From JBBQNJ01 sp038329845 (lineage in GTDB: Bacteria; Planctomycetota; Phycisphaerae; Tepidisphaerales; Tepidisphaeraceae): a stretch of DNA of 15,879 nt. The notes beneath the pieces are model-generated. The model worked only from the letters and a program-made list of their open reading frames with translations, was not told where the DNA came from and searched no databases. Shown piece by piece: positions 7,388 through 13,418 of the stretch (positions are counted from its first letter, which is position 1; the number at the start of each line of letters is the position of its first letter). The DNA lies in contig JBBQNJ010000094.1 in the NCBI GenBank assembly GCA_038329845.1, forward strand, positions 1-15,879, written 5' to 3'. The position numbers and the translations under genes were made by a program.

Positions 7388-7479
7388 CCTGACCTCCCCA
7401 CCACGCGACGTCGGCATCCAGTTGGCGCATGCACTGATCGCCAGTGGCGGTTCAGCGGTCCTCGGGGCATAATGCGTTG

Positions 7480-9846
7480 ATGGCACATCGAGGGAAAAAG
7501 CGTTCGGGAACGGGGGCATTGGCGGGGGGCGGTTCAGGGCACCCCGCCACGGCGCGGGCACCGCTCGCTGAACCCTCGCCACACCGATCAACCCGGAGAG
7601 GCTCGAGTCCGTCTAAATCGCCAACGGCCGAGACGGTCCGCGTGGAATTGCCCGCCGATTCGATGACCTGCGGCACCGGCGCGCCGGGCGCGCTTCCGGC
7701 ACTGGGAGAATCGCCGCTGGCCCATTGGTCGCAGCCGCACCCGCAGCCGCGCCAGACTCCTTCGGAATCGGATCAAATCGTCGCGGCGGCCAAGCCTGCG
7801 CGAGAACCGGCCCGCGCGGTCGATCGCGCCTCGGCCGGCATCTCGACAACCCCGATTAAGGCCGCCGCCACGTCTGCCCGCGCATCGGTGCCGATCATCG
7901 AAACGGCCGCTCCAAGTTCTCCGGGGGTCAACTCCCCCGCGCCGCGAGCCGAACCAGCCGAATCGCCCGCCCCCCCTCACGCCCCCGAAGCACCCGCCTG
8001 CGCGACGCCCCTGGTCCCGCCGACACCCAAGACGCCTCCGCCGCTGCTGTTCGAGGTCGCCTGGGAGGTCTGCTGGCAGCTTGGCGGCATCTACACCGTC
8101 CTTCGCTCCAAGGCCGCCGCCATGCTCGCCCGCTGGGGCGAGCGATACTTCCTGGTCGGCCCGTACAACCCGCAGACCGCCGCCGTCGAGTTCGAAGAGC
8201 AACCGACCGAGGGATTCATCCGCCAGACCCTCGACCGGCTCCGCGAGCAGGGCATCCCCTGTCATTTCGGGCGCTGGCTCATCCCCGGCCGACCCCGCGT
8301 GATCCTGCTGGATCATCGCGCCCGCTATTCACGGCTCGCCGACGACAAGTATCTCCTCTGGGCCGATCATCACCTGGCGACGACCAACGACGATGGTGAA
8401 GTCAACGAAGTCACGGCGTTCGGATTCACCGTCGCCGAGTTCTTCCGCATCCTTTGCCAGGTCGTGGGGGATCGAACCATCCTCGCGCATTTTCACGAGT
8501 GGATGGCCGGGCTTGCCGTGCCGCGAATCGCCCACATGGGCTTACCGGTCACCACCGTCTTCACCACCCACGCGACGCTGCTCGGGCGCTATCTCGCCGG
8601 CGACAATCCCTACTTTTATGATCACCTGCCGTTTTTGGACCCCGACCGCGAGGCGGCGAAGTACCAGATTTTCCCGCGCTACGCGATCGAACGGGCCGCG
8701 GCCCACGCCGCCACGGTTTTCACCACCGTCTCGGAGGTTACCGCCGTCGAGGCCGAGCGGCTGCTCGGCCGGCGGGCCGACGTGATCCTGCCCAACGGGT
8801 TGAACATCCAGCGCTTCGCGGCACTGCACGAGTTCCAAAACCTGCATCGTCAGTACAAGGAAAAAATCCATGACTTCGTGATGGGGCATTTCTTCCCCAG
8901 CTACACCTTCGACCTCGATCGCACGATCTACCTGTTCACCTCCGGGCGATATGAGTATCGCAACAAGGGGATGGACATGTTCATCGAGGCGATGGCGCAA
9001 CTGAACGAGCGGCTCAAACGGATCAGCGATCCGCCGACGGTCGTGGCGTTCATCATCACCCGCGCCCCCACGCGCAGCATCAATGTGCAGGTGCTGCAAA
9101 ACCAGTCGATGTTCGAGGATCTCGAACGCACGTGCGATGAGTTGAAAGAGGCGATGGGCCTGCGGCTGTTCCAGGCGGCGGTGCGCGGACGCATGCCCGG
9201 TTTTGCCGAGCTGCTCAATGAGGATGCCCAGGTGCGCCTCAAGCGCGCGATGCATGCCTGGCGGTCGCCCCGCCAGCCGTTGATCGTCACCCACGATCTG
9301 CTCGACGATGCCAGCGACCCGGTCTTGCGCCATCTGCGCCATCGCGGACTCTTCAACTCCGCCGACGATCCGGTCAAGGTGATTTTCCACCCCGATTTCG
9401 TCTCGGTCACCAAGCCGCTGATCAGCCTCGATTACGAAAACTTCGTTCGCGGCTGCCACATGGGAATCTTCCCCAGCTATTACGAACCGTGGGGATACAC
9501 CCCGATGGAGTCGGTGGCCCTTGGCTTGCCTGCGGTGACGACCGACCTCAGCGGCTTCGGGGCCTATGTCGAGCACCACATCGCCGACAACCAGGAAAAC
9601 GGGATCGTCGTGATCAAGCGCCGGGGACGGTCTTTCGACGCGGCCACCAGCGACCTGGTGGACTATCTCACTCGCTTTGCCCAGCTCAACCGCCGCCAGC
9701 GCATCGAGCTGCGCAATCGAGTCGAACGGCTGAGCGAAAAATTCGACTGGTCGGTCCTGATCGGGGCCTACCACGAGGCCCATGAACTGGCCCTGGAACG
9801 AGTCGGAGCGCGACGACCGGGAAGCTTGGATATTCGCGTCGTGTGA
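7480..9846 (+). CDS. Glycogen synthase, eukaryotic type (glycosyltransferase family GT3) with disordered N-terminal extension
   Basis: Transfers glucose from a nucleotide sugar (UDP-glucose in characterised GT3 enzymes) to glycogen. Residues 1 to about 187 are Pro/Ala/Ser-rich and disordered. The enzyme proper then begins with LLFEVAWEVCWQLGGIYTVL and resembles animal and yeast glycogen synthase to the end: RYFLVGPYNPQ, AHFHEWMAGL, VFTTHATLLGRYLAG, ERAAAHAATVFTTVS, PNGLNIQRFAALHEFQNLH, THDLLDDASDPVLRHL, VKVIFHPDFVS, VRGCHMGIFPSYYEPWGYTP and TTDLSGFGAYVE. The GT3 catalytic glutamate pair is present as E669 and E677. The arginine cluster RRQRIELRNRVERLS (738-752) corresponds to the glucose-6-phosphate site of yeast Gsy2. 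The long C-terminal phosphorylated tail of animal enzymes is absent; the protein stops about 40 residues after the cluster. I chose the ATG at 7480; a GTG at 7444 would add 12 codons, and neither has a clear ribosome site. It is not the GlgA (GT5) type. No other glycogen gene is nearby. Confidence 0.93.
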   Translation: MAHRGKKRSGTGALAGGGSGHPATARAPLAEPSPHRSTRRGSSPSKSPTAETVRVELPADSMTCGTGAPGALPALGESPLAHWSQPHPQPRQTPSESDQIVAAAKPAREPARAVDRASAGISTTPIKAAATSARASVPIIETAAPSSPGVNSPAPRAEPAESPAPPHAPEAPACATPLVPPTPKTPPPLLFEVAWEVCWQLGGIYTVLRSKAAAMLARWGERYFLVGPYNPQTAAVEFEEQPTEGFIRQTLDRLREQGIPCHFGRWLIPGRPRVILLDHRARYSRLADDKYLLWADHHLATTNDDGEVNEVTAFGFTVAEFFRILCQVVGDRTILAHFHEWMAGLAVPRIAHMGLPVTTVFTTHATLLGRYLAGDNPYFYDHLPFLDPDREAAKYQIFPRYAIERAAAHAATVFTTVSEVTAVEAERLLGRRADVILPNGLNIQRFAALHEFQNLHRQYKEKIHDFVMGHFFPSYTFDLDRTIYLFTSGRYEYRNKGMDMFIEAMAQLNERLKRISDPPTVVAFIITRAPTRSINVQVLQNQSMFEDLERTCDELKEAMGLRLFQAAVRGRMPGFAELLNEDAQVRLKRAMHAWRSPRQPLIVTHDLLDDASDPVLRHLRHRGLFNSADDPVKVIFHPDFVSVTKPLISLDYENFVRGCHMGIFPSYYEPWGYTPMESVALGLPAVTTDLSGFGAYVEHHIADNQENGIVVIKRRGRSFDAATSDLVDYLTRFAQLNRRQRIELRNRVERLSEKFDWSVLIGAYHEAHELALERVGARRPGSLDIRVV

Positions 9847-9860
9847 CCCCGCCTCCAGGG

Positions 9861-9884
9861 ATCGCGCAAAAACCGCGCGATTTT
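9861..9884 (+). terminator. Probable weak intrinsic terminator of the glycogen synthase gene
   Basis: A perfect inverted repeat ATCGCGC ... GCGCGAT with a 7-base A-rich loop is followed by three more T residues, 14 bp after the glycogen synthase stop. The GC stem is good but the T tract is short. Confidence 0.5.
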
Positions 9885-9897
9885 CGACGCGCAGGAA

Positions 9898-9927
9898 TTG
9901 CTTTCCACGATGGGACTGGTATATATA
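9898..9927 (+). promoter_or_regulatory. Candidate sigma-70 promoter for the SH3-domain gene
   Basis: TTGCTT at 9898-9903 and TATATA at 9920-9925 (spacer 16) or 9922-9927 (spacer 18). This is one of the few AT-rich stretches in the window, about 120 bp upstream of the SH3 gene. It is a pattern match only. Confidence 0.45.
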
Positions 9928-9982
9928 CGCGCAGTCAGGCTCGTTCGGGCCTGCAAAAAAACCATGTCCGAGACGTTTGTTT

Positions 9983-10000
9983 CGTGACCGTTCGGTCACG
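9983..10000. promoter_or_regulatory. Perfect 18-bp palindrome, operator-like, in the SH3 gene leader
   Basis: CGTGACCGTTCGGTCACG is fully self-complementary around its centre except for the two central bases. It lies about 45 bp upstream of the SH3 gene and about 55 bp downstream of the candidate -10. The TGACCG-NN-CGGTCA core resembles operators of TetR-family repressors. A leader hairpin is the alternative. Confidence 0.5.
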
Positions 10001-10044
10001 GCGAACCGTAGGATTTCTCGGATCAGCGCACACGGAGGTGCCTC

Positions 10045-11409
10045 ATGACGTTGAGTTGCTTCGCTCTTCGTTCCCTGTTCAATCGGCCGATTCTCTTTTT
10101 TGCCCAGGCAATGCTGGCTGCGGTGATCTTTTTTACGCTGCCTGTCGGTGCCCGCGGGCAGGACGCCACCGCCCAGCCGGACGTGGCCAACAGCAAATTC
10201 CAGTTCTCCGGCACGATCAATTCCAATTCGGTCTATGTCCGATCCGGGCCAGCCGACAGCTATTACCCGACGATGAAGCTCGACAAGGGCGCACCCATCA
10301 CGGTGGTCGGGATCAAGTTCGACTGGCTGAAGATATCCCCCCCCGAAGGCAGCTTCTGCTACGTCGCCAAAGTATTCGTCGAGAAACACGGAGATGGATC
10401 GGTCGGTCGCGTCACCAAGCCGGACCTGAACGTTCGCGCCGGCAGCAACCTCAACGCGATGAAGGCGATGATCCTCACCAAGCTCAACGAAGGCGATTCC
10501 GTGCAAATCCTCGGCGCTGAGGACGAGTACTTTAAGATCAAGCCCCCCGCCGGGACGTACCTGTTCGTCCACAAGCAGTTCGTCGATCCGGTCAAGTCGC
10601 TCGGACCCGTCGCCGACGCCGCCGGTGTCGACACCGCAGCCCGCGACGATGCACCGGCCCGCACCCAGACCCCCTCGGTCACCGACCGTTCGATCGATAC
10701 CCCGATCGCCGAGGTCATGGCCGAGGTGCCCGCGACACAGCCCGACGAAGCGACGGCGGTGGCCTCCACACAGCCCACCCCGCTTGCTCAGGCCGAAGCC
10801 GACTACGAACGGCTCGAGACCCAGTTTGCCGATGCCTCACGCGGCAATCTCGAGGACCAACCCCTGCCGGAAATGATTCAGAGCTATGAGCACTTGATCA
10901 GAGGCGGGCTGCTTCCCGCGTCGATGCAGGCGATGGCCCAGCAGCGTCTGGTGGCGTTGAAAATCCGTAACGAGGCCCGCGCCGAACTACTGGCGGCGAA
11001 CAAGACTCACGATGAGGCGCAGCAGCGCCAACTGGCCATGCAAGCCGAGCGCAATGAGCTGACGGCGAGAATCAAGGCCGGGGAGATGAAAGTCTTCTCC
11101 GCCGTCGGAACGCTTCGCACCAGCAGCTTGCAACTCGGCAATGAAACGCTCTATCGCCTGACCGATCCGAACACCGGGCGAACCCTCGTCTACATCCGAA
11201 CCGCCAATGAAAAAGCGCTGCCGATGCTCGACAAGTTCGTCGGCGTCAACGGTGTGATTCAGCATGACCGTCCCCTCAGCGCCAAGGTCATCATTCCCAC
11301 CGACTTTACCCCGGTGGACCAAGACAAAGTCGGTGCCTCGATCACCGCCACGCTGATCCCACCCAGCCTCATGCCCAGAGGCACCCAGGCCAGCACCGAT
11401 GGCAACTGA
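10045..11409 (+). CDS. Exported double SH3-domain protein with coiled coil and OB-like C-terminal domain
   Basis: A 454-residue envelope protein. The N-terminus has a signal peptide (hydrophobic core about residues 15-33, cleavage probably after ARG or GQ near residue 38). Two bacterial SH3 (SH3b-type) repeats follow at about 53-113 and 119-182. They are clear internal duplicates: VYVRSGP ... WLKISPPEGSFCYVAKVFV against LNVRAGS ... YFKIKPPAGTYLFVHKQFV. An Ala/Pro/Thr-rich linker (about 185-245) leads into a charged helical or coiled-coil region (about 248-345), then a beta-rich domain (349-408: FSAVGTLRTS, YRLTDPNTGRTLVYI, FVGVNGVIQ) that looks OB-like. SH3b domains often bind peptidoglycan or other envelope ligands; the ligand here is unknown. 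GGAGG at 10034-10038, 6 bases before the ATG, fixes the start. The gene is monocistronic, with its own candidate promoter, a palindrome in the leader and a strong terminator. Confidence 0.85.
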   Translation: MTLSCFALRSLFNRPILFFAQAMLAAVIFFTLPVGARGQDATAQPDVANSKFQFSGTINSNSVYVRSGPADSYYPTMKLDKGAPITVVGIKFDWLKISPPEGSFCYVAKVFVEKHGDGSVGRVTKPDLNVRAGSNLNAMKAMILTKLNEGDSVQILGAEDEYFKIKPPAGTYLFVHKQFVDPVKSLGPVADAAGVDTAARDDAPARTQTPSVTDRSIDTPIAEVMAEVPATQPDEATAVASTQPTPLAQAEADYERLETQFADASRGNLEDQPLPEMIQSYEHLIRGGLLPASMQAMAQQRLVALKIRNEARAELLAANKTHDEAQQRQLAMQAERNELTARIKAGEMKVFSAVGTLRTSSLQLGNETLYRLTDPNTGRTLVYIRTANEKALPMLDKFVGVNGVIQHDRPLSAKVIIPTDFTPVDQDKVGASITATLIPPSLMPRGTQASTDGN

Positions 11410-11446
11410 ACCGACCGACTGATTGAAAAGACTGGATTGGCCGCCT

Positions 11447-11479
11447 CGACCCTGACGATTTCGTCAGGGTCGTTTTTTT
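11447..11479 (+). terminator. Strong intrinsic terminator after the SH3-domain gene
   Basis: A perfect 11-bp stem CGACCCTGACG / CGTCAGGGTCG with a 4-base loop is followed by seven T residues, 38 bp after the stop codon at 11409. Confidence 0.95.
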
Positions 11480-11517
11480 GTGACAGGGAATAGCGCAAGG
11501 GTGCTGGCGGACCGGCA

Positions 11518-11730
11518 TCCACTATACCGCTCGCGGCCTTCGGCGAGACACCCACACTCAATGGGAACCTGGGGTCCGGGTGCGGCGGCAGGGCGAGTTT
11601 GGGGCACAGGCTTCCAGCGTACATTCTGGGTGGGAACAATGCAGGCCAAAGGCCCGCACCACAAGGCGTTTGGATCATCCCGCTCGCGGCCTTCAGTGAA
11701 AGATCCGCAACGGCTCGGAACCTGCGGGAT
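11518..11730. repeat. Diverged direct repeat pair (ccgctcgcggccttc core)
   Basis: The 15-base core ccgctcgcggccttc occurs at 11527-11541 and again at 11680-11694. The flanks stay alignable for some 50-60 bases, including ggaacctg near the end of each copy. The copies are offset by 153 bp. Confidence 0.7.
11641..11664. repeat. Diverged copy of the REP-like hairpin
   Basis: gcaggccaaaggcccgcacc followed by acaa matches 19 of 24 bases of the element at 6899-6922, including the trailing ccacaa. It can still form a stem with one mismatch. Confidence 0.6.
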
Positions 11731-11780
11731 ATCCCGATTTTCCCCAAGCGGATTGTCTCGATATGGCCCGCGAGCGGGAT
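11677..11780. repeat. 13-bp inverted repeat near the adaptor gene 3' end
   Basis: atcccgctcgcgg at 11677-11689 and its exact reverse complement at 11768-11780 are separated by 78 bases. The left arm is part of the second direct-repeat copy, so the right arm may be the end of an inverted copy. It lies just past the stop codon of the adaptor gene. Confidence 0.6.
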
Positions 11781-11795
11781 AGGTGCCCCGGCGGC

Positions 11796-13364
11796 CTACG
11801 CCGGGCGACGGCGCCGGCCGCCGCCGGGACGGGTCGTCGGCTCGGGCGCTACGTTGATCCCCTGCTTCTCGAGCAGTTCCCGTCCCTCCCCGCTCAGCAG
11901 CAACAGCAATTCATCCCCCTGCTTAACCCCATCGAGCAACTGCGCGTGCGTATCGGTCACCGCCCCGACATGCACCTCGCGCGCCTTGGCACCCTCGCCC
12001 TCTCGCACGAACACGAACCGCCGTGAACCGACCGCATACACCGCCCCCATCGGCACGGCCAGGGCGTTCTCATGGCGGCTGATGAAAATCTCGGCGTCGG
12101 CCCGCATTCCGGGCTTGAGGTCCGCAGGGGTCACGTCCAGGTCCAAGTCCACCGGGTATTCCTTCAGATCTGGATTCCACCAGCGGCTAGCCGAGTCGGC
12201 CAGAACGCTGATCCGCGACAACGTCGCGCTGATCGGCCGGGCCACGCCCACGATCCGCACCAAGGCCCGCTGGCCAAGCTGGAGCTTGGGAACCTGCGAT
12301 TCCTGCACGCGAACCACCGCTTTCATCGCGCTGGTATCGGGCAGCCGAAGCAGCAACTGCCGCTCGCGCACCTGCGCCCCTTCCTGGATCTGGCTGGAGC
12401 TGTTGCGGTCGTTACTCGAGGCGTATACCACCATCCCGTCGGCCGGCGCCTCGATCGTGCAGTTGTCGAACTGCTCCTTGTATCGAGCCATTCGCCGCTT
12501 AAGCAGCTCCAACGCCTGGGTCTTGGCCGTCACGTCCGTCGATTTCTGCGCCAGATTGCTGGCGTTTTCCCGCTTGGTGCGATACAGTTTCTGATCCGCC
12601 TGCGCCACCGCGTTCTTTTTCGTCGCCAGGTCGCTGGCGTACTGGTACTTGGTCAACACCTCCAGCGCGGTCCTGCATTTATCGAGATTGTTGCTGGCCG
12701 TTGTGACGGTAAGCTCGCTCTTCTTCACGTCCGCCGCCGTCACAAATCCCTTGCCGAACAGCTTGTTAGTCTGGGCCAAGTCCTCCTGGGCGTTTTTCAG
12801 CGAGAGCTGCGCCATCGCCAGGTCCGTTTCGGCGTTGGATTTCTGCTGAGGATAGGTCCCCTCGACGTATTGCTGAAGGTCCAGCTTGGCCAGCGTCGAG
12901 GCGACCTGCGCCGCCTCGAGGTTCGCCGCGTTCTGGCTCTCCTGGATCTCCTTGATCTCCCTGGCTGTCAGCAGATCGGCTTCGGCCTTCTGCAAATCCA
13001 GCGTCGTGTCCTCGATCTTCAGCTTGATCTGCGATGAATCGAGCAGGACCAGCACATCCCCCTTCTTGACCGATGCGCCCTCTTTGACCATTTGCTGAAT
13101 CGTGTTGGACCCCTCGACCCGGCAGGTGATGTCGATGTTATTGATCGCCTGCAATTCCCCATCCTTGAGAATCTTCACCTCCAGGTCCATCGGCATGACG
13201 GTGAAGAACTTGCGACCCTCGAGTGCCGCGGAATTGCCGCCGCGCATCGACCGGATCACCCCCCAGCTCGCCAGCCCCAGCAACGCGGCGGCGGCCGCGA
13301 TGACAATCACGGTCCAGGGAAATCGTCGGACGGGAGCGGATACGGGAGCGGCGATTGACGTCAT
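11796..13364 (-). CDS. HlyD/MacA-type periplasmic adaptor (membrane fusion protein) of an efflux system
   Basis: This subunit should bridge an inner-membrane pump and an outer-membrane channel. It has 522 residues: a cytoplasmic N-terminus, one membrane anchor at about residues 16-36, and a first lipoyl/barrel-sandwich half (about 60-110, with DITCRVEGSNTIQQMVKEGASVKKGDVLVLLD). A very long, Gln/Lys/Ala-rich alpha-helical hairpin runs from about 112 to 300, followed by the second lipoyl half (CTIEAPADGMVVYAS ... IQEGAQV) and beta-barrel strands (about 345-425, including LKPGMRADAEI). A membrane-proximal domain (ALAVPMGAVYAVGSRRFVFV) and a basic Gly/Arg-rich tail complete it. The helical hairpin is long, as in adaptors that dock directly onto TolC. 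The TolC-like gene ends 54 bp upstream, so the pair is surely cotranscribed, but no ABC or RND pump gene follows. The ATG at 13364 has a weak ribosome site. Confidence 0.88.
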   Translation of the reverse strand: MTSIAAPVSAPVRRFPWTVIVIAAAAALLGLASWGVIRSMRGGNSAALEGRKFFTVMPMDLEVKILKDGELQAINNIDITCRVEGSNTIQQMVKEGASVKKGDVLVLLDSSQIKLKIEDTTLDLQKAEADLLTAREIKEIQESQNAANLEAAQVASTLAKLDLQQYVEGTYPQQKSNAETDLAMAQLSLKNAQEDLAQTNKLFGKGFVTAADVKKSELTVTTASNNLDKCRTALEVLTKYQYASDLATKKNAVAQADQKLYRTKRENASNLAQKSTDVTAKTQALELLKRRMARYKEQFDNCTIEAPADGMVVYASSNDRNSSSQIQEGAQVRERQLLLRLPDTSAMKAVVRVQESQVPKLQLGQRALVRIVGVARPISATLSRISVLADSASRWWNPDLKEYPVDLDLDVTPADLKPGMRADAEIFISRHENALAVPMGAVYAVGSRRFVFVREGEGAKAREVHVGAVTDTHAQLLDGVKQGDELLLLLSGEGRELLEKQGINVAPEPTTRPGGGRRRRPA

Positions 13365-13418
13365 AGGGGCTTACTTGTGTAGTTCGAGGCTGCGCATACT
13401 GCGGACTCGACGCGCCGA

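Larger units (their letters stand above)
11480..11795. other. Gene-free convergent intergenic region with degenerate repeats
   Basis: This stretch separates the SH3 gene from the convergent adaptor gene. I find no gene in it; the open frames lack ribosome sites and protein-like composition. It contains a diverged ~55-bp direct repeat (near 11518-11577 and 11671-11730), a 13-bp inverted repeat and a copy of the REP-like hairpin, listed separately. Confidence 0.7.

Noticed and set aside
8542..10572. A 676-residue minus-strand open frame
   Set aside because: It is antisense to the well-supported glycogen synthase and to the SH3 gene, with low-quality composition and no recognisable motifs; it is a GC-rich shadow.
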